A stretch of 64,000 nt of DNA from the NCBI RefSeq assembly GCF_002995495.1, contig NZ_PVZV01000007.1, positions 310,001 to 374,000 of the forward strand. The letters are read 5' to 3'. Positions 24,616-34,420 of the stretch are shown here, one piece after another (position 1 is the first letter of the stretch; each line of letters begins with the position of its first letter). The translations under genes were made by a program, and so were the position numbers. This stretch comes from Actinocorallia populi. Lineage in GTDB: Bacteria > Actinomycetota > Actinomycetes > Streptosporangiales > Streptosporangiaceae. A model generated the notes under the pieces. The model was not told where the DNA came from, did no database searches, and was given only the letters and a program-made list of their open reading frames with translations.

Positions 24616-24639
24616 GGATTCATATAACATATACGGATT
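24616..24639. promoter_or_regulatory. AT-rich operator/promoter candidate, ligase B versus CoA transferase
   Basis: An AT island in GC-rich DNA with the short palindrome ATAT-AAC-ATAT (24622-24632) flanked by two GGATT copies (24616-24620, 24635-24639). The left part, GGATTCATATAAC, resembles GGATTCTATATAC at 63124-63136 before another catabolic gene. Confidence 0.45.
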
Positions 24640-24662
24640 GTTCTGGATCGGGAGGAACGACC

Positions 24663-25814
24663 ATGCTCAGTGGACTGCGGGTCCTGGAGGTCTCCAGCTT
24701 CGTCGCCGCACCCCTCGGAGGCATGACCCTGGCGCAGCTCGGCGCCGAGGTCGTCCGCGTCGACCCGCCCGGCGGCGCCGCCGACACCGGCCGCTGGCCG
24801 CTGACCGGCGACGGCGCGTCCATCTACTGGGCCGGCCTGAACAAGGGCAAACGCTCGGTGACCGTCGACCAGCGCACCCCCGAGGGCCGCGACCTGCTCA
24901 CCCGCCTGGCCCGCCGCGCCGGCATCGTCCTGACCAACGCCCCCCGCCCCCGCTACGACGACCTGGCCGCCGAGATCCCCGGCCTCGTCCACGTGCAGAT
25001 CACCGGCCACGCCGACGGCCGCCCCGCCGTCGACTACACCGTGAACGCCGAGACGGGCTTCCCCTTCGTGACCGGCCCCGCCGGAGCCACCGAGCCGGTC
25101 AACCACGTCCTGCCCGCCTGGGACATCGCCTGCGGCCTGTACGCCGCCATCGCCATCCTCGCCGCCGAACGCCACCGCTCCCGCACCGGCGAGGGCAGCC
25201 GCATCCGCATCCCCCTCTCCGACGTGGCCCTGGCCACCGCGGGCAACCTCGGCTTCCTCGGCGAAGCCGAACTGAACGGCACCGACCGCCCCCGCATCGG
25301 CAACCACCTCTACGGCGGCTTCGCCCGCGACTTCCCGACCAAAGACGGCCGCCTCATGCTGGTCACCCTGACCAGCCGCCACTTCACCGACCTGGTGGCC
25401 CTCACCGGCACCGCGGACGAGGTCGCCGACCTGCAACGCCTCACCCGCGCCGACTTCACCTCAGAAGGCGACCGCTACCGCCACCGCGAGTCCCTCGCCG
25501 CCCTCTTCGAACCCTGGTTCGCCACCCGCACCACGGCCGAGGCCACCGAAGCCCTGACGGCGACCTCCGTCCTGTGGTCCCCCTACCGCACCTTCCGCGA
25601 AGTCCTCCAGCACGACCACCCCCTCCTGCACGAGGTGGACCAGCCGGGCCTCGGCAGGCTCCGCGTCCCTGCCTCCCCCATCGACACCGGCGCCGAAGAC
25701 CGCGGCGTCCGCACCGCCCCCCTCCTCGGCGCCGACACCGAGTCCGTCCTCGCCGACCTCGACCTCGCCCCGGCGTCCATCGCCGCCCTCCGCGCCTCCG
25801 GCGCCCTCGGCTGA
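24663..25814 (+). CDS. Class III (CaiB/BaiF) CoA transferase 1
   Basis: A 383-aa family III acyl-CoA transferase. Typical segments are LSGLRVLEVSSFVAAPLGGM, LAQLGAEVVRVDPPGG, GLNKGKRSVTVD and PAWDIACGLYAAIAILAAE, where the Asp aligns with the catalytic aspartate that carries the acyl anhydride. It would move CoA from one acyl-CoA to another carboxylic acid without ATP. ATG at 24663, GGAGGA upstream. Divergent from ligases A and B, so all three probably respond to the same regulator. Confidence 0.9.
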   Translation: MLSGLRVLEVSSFVAAPLGGMTLAQLGAEVVRVDPPGGAADTGRWPLTGDGASIYWAGLNKGKRSVTVDQRTPEGRDLLTRLARRAGIVLTNAPRPRYDDLAAEIPGLVHVQITGHADGRPAVDYTVNAETGFPFVTGPAGATEPVNHVLPAWDIACGLYAAIAILAAERHRSRTGEGSRIRIPLSDVALATAGNLGFLGEAELNGTDRPRIGNHLYGGFARDFPTKDGRLMLVTLTSRHFTDLVALTGTADEVADLQRLTRADFTSEGDRYRHRESLAALFEPWFATRTTAEATEALTATSVLWSPYRTFREVLQHDHPLLHEVDQPGLGRLRVPASPIDTGAEDRGVRTAPLLGADTESVLADLDLAPASIAALRASGALG

Positions 25815-25927
25815 TCCCTCACCGCCCGCAGAGAAGGATGACAGGCGCGCGACACCTTGTTCTCGGAGCCGCCGCCCCGTCCCGGTCCGGCACGGCTCAT
25901 GTCAGGAGCCCGATGACGGCGATGCGG

Positions 25928-25951
25928 GCGGGTCATGAGCACATGACCCGC
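25928..25951. terminator. Hairpin overlapping the 3' end of the PBP-like gene
   Basis: Perfect 10-bp arms GCGGGTCATG / CATGACCCGC with an AGCA loop. The stop codon (25935-25933) of the minus-strand gene lies in the left arm. Its position suits a terminator for that gene and for the converging CoA transferase. Confidence 0.6.
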
Positions 25952-28521
25952 TTCTCCTTCCTGAAAAAGGAGCCTGATATGAACGCGAGACACGGGCCGG
26001 TGGGCGCGGCATGGAGAATGAGTACTGCCTTGTCTTTCGGAGCGCCAGGAAATCGATCGTCGCCGTAGTCGAGATCTCCGGTCACACCCGTGATCTTCTT
26101 GCCTCCTCGGATCTGACCCAGAGTCTCGAACAGAGCGCTCCGTATCTCCGCACCTGTGTCCTTGCCTTTGGCGTCCTCGATGCCCTGCTGGAGGACCAGC
26201 ATCGCATCATAGGCGATCGCCGCCTGGCCGTCTTTCGCATCTTTGCAGGCACTTCCCTTCGGGAACACCTCGGCATAAGAGGTGTAGAAGGAAGCTGGAT
26301 CCTTCGTGCAGTTCTTGCCGAAGGCAATGCTGCTGGCAAAGGAGATGTAGTCCAGCTCGACCCCCGGATAAGTGCGGTAGTCTCCGTTGAGCACCCAACG
26401 AGTGATGTCGTCGGCGGCGAGGACCCGGGGGGAGGTGTTGCGGCAGGCCCGTTGCATCCCGCCGAGGAATTCACTGAATTCCTCGGAACGCCCGGCATAG
26501 AAGACGAATTCGCCGGTCTTCGCAGCGCACGCCTGTTCACCGAGGTCACCGGCCGACTCGTGAGCCGACGGGGTGGTGTCGTGGTAGGGCAGGATCTCCG
26601 TCACCTCGATCCCACGGCCGGAGAACTCCACTCTGGCATCCATGGCGAGGTTCTCGCTGTAGATGTCCTCCGTGTTGCCCGAGTAGTAGATACGCACGAA
26701 CCGGGATTCAAGCTCACCGACCGCATACTCGACGGCGGCACGTGCGATCCGGAGGTTGTTGGGCCCGACCTGCCGGTATCCCGGGAGGTCGGACATGGCA
26801 TCGGCAGAAGTGGAGGTCCCGAGCGTGGACAGCCCGATCCGCCCGAGCCGGACCACCGCGTGCGCCGTTTGCCTCTTGCTCAAGCCGAAACCGAGAGCGG
26901 CAATCAGTCGCCGGTTCTTCTCCGCCATCTCGACGATCTCCTGGGCCGCGCGTGCCGAATGCTCCATGAGATCACCGGAGTTCACGAGATGGATGTAGAC
27001 CGGCGTACCCTCACGGAACAACTTTTGCTGCGCTATCGCAATCCCGCGCAATTCTTCACGGGCAAAAAGATATCCGTCATGATCGCCCGATTCAAGCATA
27101 CTAAAATAGACCACCTCATACCATTCTGGCTCATTTTTTACCTTCCTGTTCATCTCGGTGATCCTGGCAAAACCCTCGTCGGGGCCTACGAGCCGGGTGT
27201 CTATGTCCGCTGGATCGGTGATGAAACCGATGCACTGGTATCTGTCTCCGCGGAGCGCCTCGCGGTGGACGTCAGCACGCGGCATGGACATGAACGCCTG
27301 GCAGTGCCGGATGTTGAACGTCGATACACCGCCCAGGCCGAAGACGAGAACGGCGAAGAAGGTGATCATCACCAACGGCAGCCGGCAGGGGGGCAGACCC
27401 ACACGATGGAGATCGGTACGGTAGACCCCTGTCTCCACACTGGACGGGAGCCGGAAGGGCAGCGACCAGGTACGTCGGCTGCCGTCCCTGCGCAGCCGGT
27501 GCAGCCACTCTTCATGGACTATCCCCGCATCGGTCGGCGGGTGCGCTCGTATCGCCTGCACAGCGGGCGGAAGGGTGGTGATGATGAGCAACGGATCCCA
27601 CACGGGGAGATGGGGCCGTCTGGAGCGAAACCCGTTCCGGATCTGCGTGATCGCATCGAGTGCCTTGTACGCGGCCTCGGCTCCGGCCCCTTCGCCTGCG
27701 AGGAAGAGCGTGGGGTGGCGACGTCCCATGCGCAACCGACCGGCCAAGCCGCGATAGCCCTGCCGCAGGTCCTCCAGGAACGAACTGACGAGCAGATCGT
27801 TGAGGATCTGTTCTTTGCGAGGACCGTCAGGCATTTGTGACAGCGCGAAGGCCAGTTGCACGAAACTGCCAGCGTGAATTTCCGACGGGCGCTGCCGAGC
27901 GATGAAGCGCGGCGCACTCAGGAAATAGCGAATTGCGAGGTTCCGCCACCAGGTCCAAGCCACAGGAATGATCAGGAGAAACCACGGGAGTCCTGCCGCA
28001 ACGTCCTGGATGGTATTGCCGGGGCCGGCCTGCGCGGAGGAAGCCCTGCGGCCGAACAGGCGATCCCGCAGCCGCCTGCCGATCTCGTCGACGAGCTGGT
28101 CGCAGTCAGTGACCTCAGGGGCCGGCTTGAGATCACAGATCCAGGAGCTGAGGATATAGCGCGGAAAGCGCAACCGGTAGCTCTGCCTGCCATGAGTGCC
28201 AAGGTCGGTCACCGCCCGGTCGAAGACATTTTTGACGACCGGGATCCCCGGCGTCGGCTGGACGTCGCCAGGCCCAAGGATCACCTCTGCGTACGGAGAC
28301 TTACTCCTTCCAGCGTGACGCAGGCGGTCGAGCAGACCGCGGAACGGCTCCTGCTGAGGATCCTCTCGTATGAGGTGCACGAAAGGGAGGTCCGTATCAC
28401 GCCATTTGCGCTGGGTCAGCCGATCGAAAAGGCGCAGCAACTGCGGCGCACCCGAAAAGAGCAGGTCCTTCACTTCCTCATGGGGCGGGGACCATCGACC
28501 TCGAAAGAGCTTCATGCTCAT
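25933..28521 (-). CDS. Chimeric membrane protein with extracellular periplasmic-binding-type domain
   Basis: An 862-aa protein with three parts. The N-terminal 170 residues are soluble with FVHLIRED and RFPRYILSSWICDL segments seen in large actinobacterial NTPase/receptor chimeras, but no P-loop is visible. A membrane segment FLLIIPVAWTWW (about 180) and a second, VMITFFAVLVFGLGG (about 395), follow. The C-terminal 450 residues resemble the type I periplasmic-binding fold of branched-chain amino acid receptors (YVEYAVGELESRFVRIYYSG-like strand, FVFYAGRSEEFSEFLGGMQ, AIAYDAMLVLQQGIEDA). This suggests an extracellular ligand sensor. Base composition is visibly lower in G+C than flanking genes. 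Start uncertain: ATG 28521, or TTG 28572 in frame. Divergent from the gene at 28685. Confidence 0.65.
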   Translation of the reverse strand: MSMKLFRGRWSPPHEEVKDLLFSGAPQLLRLFDRLTQRKWRDTDLPFVHLIREDPQQEPFRGLLDRLRHAGRSKSPYAEVILGPGDVQPTPGIPVVKNVFDRAVTDLGTHGRQSYRLRFPRYILSSWICDLKPAPEVTDCDQLVDEIGRRLRDRLFGRRASSAQAGPGNTIQDVAAGLPWFLLIIPVAWTWWRNLAIRYFLSAPRFIARQRPSEIHAGSFVQLAFALSQMPDGPRKEQILNDLLVSSFLEDLRQGYRGLAGRLRMGRRHPTLFLAGEGAGAEAAYKALDAITQIRNGFRSRRPHLPVWDPLLIITTLPPAVQAIRAHPPTDAGIVHEEWLHRLRRDGSRRTWSLPFRLPSSVETGVYRTDLHRVGLPPCRLPLVMITFFAVLVFGLGGVSTFNIRHCQAFMSMPRADVHREALRGDRYQCIGFITDPADIDTRLVGPDEGFARITEMNRKVKNEPEWYEVVYFSMLESGDHDGYLFAREELRGIAIAQQKLFREGTPVYIHLVNSGDLMEHSARAAQEIVEMAEKNRRLIAALGFGLSKRQTAHAVVRLGRIGLSTLGTSTSADAMSDLPGYRQVGPNNLRIARAAVEYAVGELESRFVRIYYSGNTEDIYSENLAMDARVEFSGRGIEVTEILPYHDTTPSAHESAGDLGEQACAAKTGEFVFYAGRSEEFSEFLGGMQRACRNTSPRVLAADDITRWVLNGDYRTYPGVELDYISFASSIAFGKNCTKDPASFYTSYAEVFPKGSACKDAKDGQAAIAYDAMLVLQQGIEDAKGKDTGAEIRSALFETLGQIRGGKKITGVTGDLDYGDDRFPGAPKDKAVLILHAAPTGPCLAFISGSFFRKEKRVMCS

Positions 28522-28684
28522 CCAATCATGACTTTTCGCCAGAAACACATACTCAGTGAGCAACGGCGGCAAAGGGCATCTTTCGTAATTTCTTCAACAT
28601 GCTCGCACATAGCCGTTTTTCGAGCTACTTTTGTCACGCCCCAGTTGGGTGGCCCAGTCAAGACAGACGACAAAGGTGTACAAA

Positions 28685-29569
28685 ATGGACGAAACGTCCA
28701 ACTCTCTTCCGAATGAACTTGCGGACCTCGCAGACCTGCTGTCGGAGATTCCAGAGGAACTGGTCGACGAACAGACGAAGGACCTGCTGCTCGCGGGAGA
28801 GCGGCTACTCCTTCGGCAGATGGGGCTTGACGATGCCCCGGCGGCCCGGGCACCGTTCAAGGAGGTACTGGCCGGCGTCTCCCGGCGCGGGGTCGTCGCC
28901 GAGGCCCGGAAAGGCGAGAACGGCGGTGCCCTCACCGAATCGTCCTTCCGGCATCGATGGGGACGGATGCCGGAGTACCTGTCAGACCTCGTCCACTTCG
29001 CCCTACGATCGCTACTGTCGGTGGTGCGGTACCCAAAGCAGATGCATGATCTGCAGACCTCGTCGAGCGAGACACCGCTCGTGCAGATGATCGAACAGGT
29101 CGCTTATCAAGAGGCGACCACCACCCACCAAAACCGGGCGTTCCGCCTGCAGACGGCGTTCCAGGCCCTCTTTTCCCACGACGAAGTCCTGGTGCGCGCG
29201 CTGCGACGGGTCCATCGGCGCCAGCTCGACGGCTGGTGCGACCTGTATTCCGAGATCCTCAAGGCTCAGGATCTTCGTCTACGCCCAGGCATTACGGTCG
29301 AGGATCTCACCCTCGCCCTGCATCTGGCTGGGAAATCCGTCGCCTTCCGCGCCCTCCTAGGCGAAGAGGAGGGCTTGGAAAAGTATGCGAAGGCGATCGA
29401 CCCTGCAACAGGAACCACGTTCCTCAGCAAGTTCGCCTTGGCCCTTCTCATAGGTTTCATCGATCCCGGTGACGGACGCACCCTGCACCAAGCGGCAGCC
29501 GTGGTCCTTGGAGATGAGCCCCCTGCGGAAGGCGGGGATCCGTCGAATCCATGCACTTGCAGGATGTAG
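28685..29569 (+). CDS. Possible TetR-like regulator or conserved hypothetical protein
   Basis: A 294-aa mainly helical protein. The segment FKEVLAGVSRRGVVAEA followed by ALTESSFRHRWGRMPEYLSDL resembles a diverged TetR helix-turn-helix (the FRHRWG helix in place of LYYHFG), and GITVEDLTLALHLAGKSVAF resembles the core of some Streptomyces TetR ligand domains. The match is weak. ATG at 28685 with AAAGGTG upstream. Its last 20 codons (GDEPPAEGGDPSNP and CTCRM) look unrelated to the rest and may be read from a mobile-element remnant. It shares the lower-GC island and a 163-nt AT-rich divergent promoter with the membrane sensor gene. Confidence 0.5.
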   Translation: MDETSNSLPNELADLADLLSEIPEELVDEQTKDLLLAGERLLLRQMGLDDAPAARAPFKEVLAGVSRRGVVAEARKGENGGALTESSFRHRWGRMPEYLSDLVHFALRSLLSVVRYPKQMHDLQTSSSETPLVQMIEQVAYQEATTTHQNRAFRLQTAFQALFSHDEVLVRALRRVHRRQLDGWCDLYSEILKAQDLRLRPGITVEDLTLALHLAGKSVAFRALLGEEEGLEKYAKAIDPATGTTFLSKFALALLIGFIDPGDGRTLHQAAAVVLGDEPPAEGGDPSNPCTCRM

Positions 29570-29843
29570 TCAGGCCCCTGTCGGTTTTGAATGGCCTTCA
29601 ACACGCGGCAGGACAGGACCTTGGCATGCTGGGACCGCCTTGCGAAGGATGTCCGTGGCAAACGTACAAGGCCATGTCCACGAGACGGTCACGTGCCATG
29701 CCCGACGTCCCCCATGGCTTGGCCCGCTTCGCCGCCTGCGTGCGCGCCGAGCAGTGCGACCGCCGAACTCTCGAAGAACTTCCACCGACGGTCCGCTTCA
29801 AGCGAGGCGATTGATCCAGCGGCACCGGCCCTGGCGCGCCCGC

Positions 29844-31400
29844 TCAGAAAGGCGGTTCCGTCGTGCATCCCGCGTCGTTCGGCTCGTCCTGGAACCAGGG
29901 GCCGTCCGGGTCGAAGGCGTTCGGGAAGGACTTGGGGCGTGCGGTTCGGCGTCGCTTCCGTTCCGCCTTGGCGGTGGCTTTGCGGGCGGCCGCGGCCTCT
30001 TCGGCCTGCGCCTGGTGGCGGTCGATCCGGACGTGGTCGTCAGCGGTGCGGGCGACGGCTCTCAGGGTGGGGAGCACGGCCAGATAGTGGTTCGGGAGGA
30101 CGTCGATCAGTTCGGGGACGGCCTCGTGGGCGGCGGGGCCCCAGCGGGCGAGCAGGTCCAGGACGGTGTTTCGCGGGCCGCCGGGTTCGTCCCTCCAGTC
30201 CGGTTCACGGGGCCATGTGCGCATCCAGGTCCGGATCGCGTTCAGCAGGGGGGCGTCGAACGCGGGTCGCTGCTCCCTGAGCGCCCAGAAGACGGCCTGG
30301 TAGTTCCACTCGAAGTCGTTCCGGAGTCGTGGCGTGGCGAGTTCGGCGACATGGAGCGTCAGCAGGGCGGTGGAGCGGGCATCGGCTCTCTCGATCAGGA
30401 AGGCCAGGGCCTGCGGGGATCCCGGTGCGGCCGGAGCGGCCGCGAGAGCGGCGATGGCGTCGATGACTCCGGTGTCGCCGCGGCCGAATCGTTCGAGGAA
30501 GCGCACAGCGTTCTCGGCCGAACGTCTTTTCGTGAGCAGGGGAAGCACCGCCGGGAGCAGAATCGCCCGCGCCTTGCGGTGCTTGACGAGATTCTCGGCG
30601 AGGCACAGTGCGCCATGCCTGGTCCAGCGGTCTCGTTTCGGACTCAAGAAGGGAACGAGCAGGCGCGCCGCGTCCTGCGCACGGTCCTGGGAGGCGAGGG
30701 CCGTCACCGTTTTCCAGAGCGGGTCGTCCAGAGCGGTGACCTTGCTCCTGCGGTAGCCGTCGTGGGCGGCGGCGAAGATACGGCCGTGGCTCGGCCGCCA
30801 TTTCGCCCCGGAGGCCGCCAGCGCCGCGATGGTGAGGACCTTCAGGGGATCGGAACCCGTCTTCACGACCTCGGCCGCGACAGGCCGGGCCTTCTTCGGC
30901 TCCAGGAACAACCGGACGCGCAGCGCTTCGGCCCGGGTCCCGTCGTCGAGTCCCTGGTCGTCCCACAAAGAGCGCACCACCGGAAGAACGTCCGACGCGG
31001 GCCCGCAGGAGGCGGCGCGAACCGCGTGGCAGCGCACGTACCTGTCCTGTGATGTCCGGGCGAGCTCCAGCAGGAGGGGAACCTGATCGAGGACGGCCCG
31101 GTGCGCCGCCACGGCCTTCGCGCTCCGGCGGTCGCGGGTGCCGTGGCCGATCTCGGAGACCAACCTGAAGAACTCGGAGGAGTGCACTCCTGCGACCGCG
31201 AAGCGGACCAGGAACGGGATCGCGGGTGCCGTCGACCTCGACAGTCGGCCGTTGTCCCACAGGTTGTAAGCGCCCCCGTCGAAGCAGGAGGAGCAGTCGG
31301 ATTCGCCTTCCAGCGCCAGGGTGTGGAACCACTCCCAGGTGTCCTCGCCGAGCGCCGCACGGGCCTCCGCGAGGTCGTCCGCAATGTCTTTGATCATCAT
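29844..31400 (-). CDS. HEAT-repeat-like protein
   Basis: A 518-aa protein made largely of paired amphipathic helices with Ala/Leu-rich repeats (for example LLLELARTSQDRYVRCHAVRAA, VLTIAALAASGAK, AVRFLERFGRGDTGVIDAIAALAAA), typical of HEAT/ARM solenoids that bind proteins. It has an Ala/Lys/Arg-rich basic coiled segment (about 460-490) and an acidic tail. An N-terminal CSSCFDGGAYNLW motif with two cysteines recurs, to my recollection, in this actinobacterial family. Function unknown. Two adjacent ATG codons (31400, 31397) are possible starts, with no strong ribosome site. A 274-nt non-coding stretch separates it from the preceding gene. Confidence 0.7.
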   Translation of the reverse strand: MMIKDIADDLAEARAALGEDTWEWFHTLALEGESDCSSCFDGGAYNLWDNGRLSRSTAPAIPFLVRFAVAGVHSSEFFRLVSEIGHGTRDRRSAKAVAAHRAVLDQVPLLLELARTSQDRYVRCHAVRAASCGPASDVLPVVRSLWDDQGLDDGTRAEALRVRLFLEPKKARPVAAEVVKTGSDPLKVLTIAALAASGAKWRPSHGRIFAAAHDGYRRSKVTALDDPLWKTVTALASQDRAQDAARLLVPFLSPKRDRWTRHGALCLAENLVKHRKARAILLPAVLPLLTKRRSAENAVRFLERFGRGDTGVIDAIAALAAAPAAPGSPQALAFLIERADARSTALLTLHVAELATPRLRNDFEWNYQAVFWALREQRPAFDAPLLNAIRTWMRTWPREPDWRDEPGGPRNTVLDLLARWGPAAHEAVPELIDVLPNHYLAVLPTLRAVARTADDHVRIDRHQAQAEEAAAARKATAKAERKRRRTARPKSFPNAFDPDGPWFQDEPNDAGCTTEPPF

Positions 31401-31562
31401 AAGGACGGATCGTGACAGACAGGGCGGACATTTCAGGGGTGTGCGGCGGTCGAGCCGGGTGGAACGGAAGCGGCGGGCCTGGACCGCTCTTGCTCCAGGG
31501 CCTTGGGTGGGGGTGCGGCGCCTTGTTCTCGGGGGCCGCCGGCCCGTCCCGGCGCGGACGGG

Positions 31563-33305
31563 TCAGCGGGCTCCCCGCACCAGGCGGCCTGGGCGGGCGC
31601 CGGTGTCCTTGTCGTTCCTGCGGGTGATGACGCCGTTGAGGACGGTGGCGGCGTAGCCTCGGGCGTCCTGGAGGAGGCGGGCTCCTCCGGCGGGGAGGTC
31701 GCGGGCCACGCGGGGGGCGTCCAGGAACAGGTTGTCGAAGTCGATGACGTTCAGGTCGGCTTTCTTGCCCACGGCGACCTCGCCCCGGTCGGTGAGGCCG
31801 TACAGGTGGGCGGTGTCGCGGGTCTGCTTGCGGACGACGTACTCCAGGGGGAGGCGTTCGCCGCGGGTGCGGTCGCGGGCCCAGTGGGTGAGGAGGTAGG
31901 TGGGCATGGAGGCGTCGCAGACCATGGCCACGTGGGCGCCGCCGTCGGCGAGGCCGATCACCGCGGCGGGGTGGAGGAGCATCTCGCGGAGCGCCTCGTG
32001 GTCGTGGTCGCTGAAGCCGAAGATGGGGACCATGAGCATGGCGTGGCCGCCCTCTTCGAGCATGAGGTCGTAGAGCTTGGCCATGGGGTCGACGCCCTCG
32101 GCCCGCGCCAGGGCGGCGACCGAGCGCTCGGGGGCGGGCTCGTAGTCGGGGGACGTGCCCAGCGGGAAGATGCGGTCGGTGAGGAACGCCTGGCCGAGGG
32201 CGATCATGTCGTCCATGCTGCCCGGACGCGGTTCGCGGTCGGGCTCGGACAGGATGCGCTCGCGGATCTCGGGGCGGGCCAGCTGCGCCAGCAGCTCCTC
32301 GCCGTCGTGGCGGGCGGCGAGCTCCTCGAAGGTGGGCCGCATCGTGAAGGCGTGGCGGCCGGTGAAGCCGACGACCATGCCGAAGGGGCGGGCCGCGACC
32401 TGCGGGTAGACGGGGGCGCCGGCCTCGTGGGCGGCCCTGGACTCCGCCAGCATCTCCTTCCACAGCTCCGGCGCGGCGTCGACCTGCAGGAGGGCGAAGG
32501 TCACCGGCAGGCCGGTCTCGGCGGCCAGCCGCCTCATCCACTCCATCTCGCGGTGCGGGGCGACGATGTCCTCGCCGGCGGTGCCCATCGGGGCCAGCTC
32601 GAAGACGGCGCGGCCCCCGGCCGCCGCGGCGCGGCCGAGCGCGAACAGCTCGTCCTCGGTGGCGAACGTGCCGGGCACGGGCGTGCCGTCCATGGCGCGG
32701 TGGGTGACCGTGCGGGAGGTGGAGAACCCGAGCGCCCCGGCCCGGACCGCCTCCTCCACCAGTTCGGCCATCCTCGCGACGTCCTCGGGAGAGGCCTCCT
32801 CGTTGCGCGCGCCGCGCTCGCCCATGACGTAGGCGCGCAGCGGCCCGTGCGCGATCTGGACGCCGAAGTCGACCGCCAGTTCCCGCCCGTCGACGGTGTC
32901 GAGGTACTCGGGGAAGCTCTCCCACTTCCACTCGATGCCCTCGGAGAGAGCGGCGCCGGGGATGTCCTCCACGCCCTCCATCAGCTCGATGAGCCATTTC
33001 TCGCTGCCGGGCCGCACGGGCGCGAAGCCGACGCCGCAGTTGCCGGAGACGAGCGTGGTCACCCCGTGCGAGGCGGACGGGTCGAGCGCGGTGTCCCAGG
33101 TGACCTGGCCGTCGTAGTGGGAGTGGATGTCGACGAACCCGGGGGTGACGATCATTCCCGCGGCGTCGACGGTCTCGGCGGCGTCCCCGGCGAGGCCCTC
33201 GCCCACGGCGACGATGACGCCGTCCCTGATCCCGATGTCGGCGCGGCGGGCCGGGGCGCCGGTGCCGTCGATCAGCATGCCTCCGACGATGGCCAGATCG
33301 TACAT
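31563..33305 (-). CDS. N-acyl-D-amino-acid deacylase-like amidohydrolase
   Basis: A 580-aa amidohydrolase-superfamily enzyme of the D-aminoacylase/dihydroorotase-like group. Visible are [14 protein letters not shown] (HxH metal ligands, about 60-72), [14 protein letters not shown] (Cys ligand), [16 protein letters not shown] (late Asp) and the C-terminal composite beta-barrel [10 protein letters not shown]. It would hydrolyse an N-acyl or related amide. In this catabolic setting it may open an amide or lactam substrate. Start set at ATG 33305 behind AAGGGG rather than at 33329. Divergent from the DUF35/thiolase-like operon at 33419. Confidence 0.85.
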   Translation of the reverse strand: MYDLAIVGGMLIDGTGAPARRADIGIRDGVIVAVGEGLAGDAAETVDAAGMIVTPGFVDIHSHYDGQVTWDTALDPSASHGVTTLVSGNCGVGFAPVRPGSEKWLIELMEGVEDIPGAALSEGIEWKWESFPEYLDTVDGRELAVDFGVQIAHGPLRAYVMGERGARNEEASPEDVARMAELVEEAVRAGALGFSTSRTVTHRAMDGTPVPGTFATEDELFALGRAAAAGGRAVFELAPMGTAGEDIVAPHREMEWMRRLAAETGLPVTFALLQVDAAPELWKEMLAESRAAHEAGAPVYPQVAARPFGMVVGFTGRHAFTMRPTFEELAARHDGEELLAQLARPEIRERILSEPDREPRPGSMDDMIALGQAFLTDRIFPLGTSPDYEPAPERSVAALARAEGVDPMAKLYDLMLEEGGHAMLMVPIFGFSDHDHEALREMLLHPAAVIGLADGGAHVAMVCDASMPTYLLTHWARDRTRGERLPLEYVVRKQTRDTAHLYGLTDRGEVAVGKKADLNVIDFDNLFLDAPRVARDLPAGGARLLQDARGYAATVLNGVITRRNDKDTGARPGRLVRGAR

Positions 33306-33418
33306 CTCATCCCCTTCCGGAAGATCCACAAATACTCCTTCGCGGGGCCTTTAGCGGGCGTTAGCAATAATGTATAAGATATTCTTTCCCTGAACCAGCC
33401 TCTCCGAGGAGCAGGTCC

Positions 33419-34420
33419 ATGCCACAACCCGGCCTTCCGCCGATGCGCACCGTGCTCGAGTACCCCTACACCCGCACGACCGGCCCCGTCATCGGCGCCT
33501 TCCTCACCGGGATCAGGGACGGGCGGCTGCTCGGCGGCCGGATCGGCGCCCAGGTCCGCTGCCCTCCCCTGGAGTACGACCCCGGGACCGGAGCGCCGGC
33601 CGACCTCGACCCCGTGGAGGTCGGCCCCTGCGGCACCGTCTCGTCCTGGACGTGGGTGCGGGAGCCGACCGCGTCGCACCCCTTCCGGCACCCCTTCGCC
33701 TTCGCGCTGATCGTCCCCGACGGCGCGTCGACCGGCTTCCTGCACGCCGTGGACGCCGGAGGCCCCGAGCGCATGTCCACCGGCATGCGGGTGACGATCC
33801 GCTTCAAGGAGCAGCGCGCCGGCGCCGTCACCGACTTCTGGTTCGTGCCGGAGGAGGACGGCGCCGAACCCGCCCCGCCCGTCGAGGGCGGCGAGCCCGT
33901 CACCCTGACCGAGCAGCCGCTCTCCCTCACCTACACCGAGCCCTACCACCCGCACCGGGTGCGTTTCCTGACCGGCCTGCTCGAAGGCGTCGTCACCGGG
34001 CAGCGCTCTCCCGTCACCGGCAAGGTCTACGTGCCGGGCCGCGGCTACGACCACCTCGAACGCACCCTCATGACCGAAGAGCACGACGTCGTGGTCGCCG
34101 ACCGCGGCACCGTCAGCTCGTTCACCGAGATCACCCCGGTGCGGTACCACGGGCAGAAGGAGACCGAGCCCTACATCAGGGCGTCGATCCTGCTGGACGG
34201 CAGCGACTCCCCCATCACCGGCGTGGACATCCGCACCATCCCCCTCGCGGAGTTCCGGGTCGGGCTGCGGTTGCGGGCCGTCTGGAAGCCCGAGGGAGAA
34301 CGCGACATCAGCGCCTTCGACAACCGCTCGACCGGCGGCTGGGAGGGCGTTATCGACCGGTGGGAGCCCACCGGCGAACCCGATGCGGACACCCGCGCAC
34401 TCGAGGAGCACGCGTTTTGA
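33419..34420 (+). CDS. Tandem DUF35/OB-fold acyl-CoA-associated protein
   Basis: A 333-aa protein with two copies of a DUF35-like unit (residues about 20-150 and 180-325). Each has an N-terminal segment (GAFLTGIRDGRLLGGRIG; FLTGLLEGVVTGQRS) and an OB fold beginning near GTVSSWTWVRE and GTVSSFTEITPVRY. The zinc-ribbon cysteines are reduced to isolated residues. Such proteins associate with thiolase-fold partners; in steroid side-chain degradation a DUF35 domain completes the Ltp2 aldolase. The next gene starts within its stop codon (TTGA overlap), so a physical complex with the two downstream proteins is likely. Confidence 0.8.
   Translation: MPQPGLPPMRTVLEYPYTRTTGPVIGAFLTGIRDGRLLGGRIGAQVRCPPLEYDPGTGAPADLDPVEVGPCGTVSSWTWVREPTASHPFRHPFAFALIVPDGASTGFLHAVDAGGPERMSTGMRVTIRFKEQRAGAVTDFWFVPEEDGAEPAPPVEGGEPVTLTEQPLSLTYTEPYHPHRVRFLTGLLEGVVTGQRSPVTGKVYVPGRGYDHLERTLMTEEHDVVVADRGTVSSFTEITPVRYHGQKETEPYIRASILLDGSDSPITGVDIRTIPLAEFRVGLRLRAVWKPEGERDISAFDNRSTGGWEGVIDRWEPTGEPDADTRALEEHAF

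Noticed and set aside
23098-24630. A 1011-codon frame joining both ligases on the minus strand
   Set aside because: Only its second half (21595-23097) is real. The first half is an out-of-frame reading of ligase B, which has its own correct frame ending at 23097.
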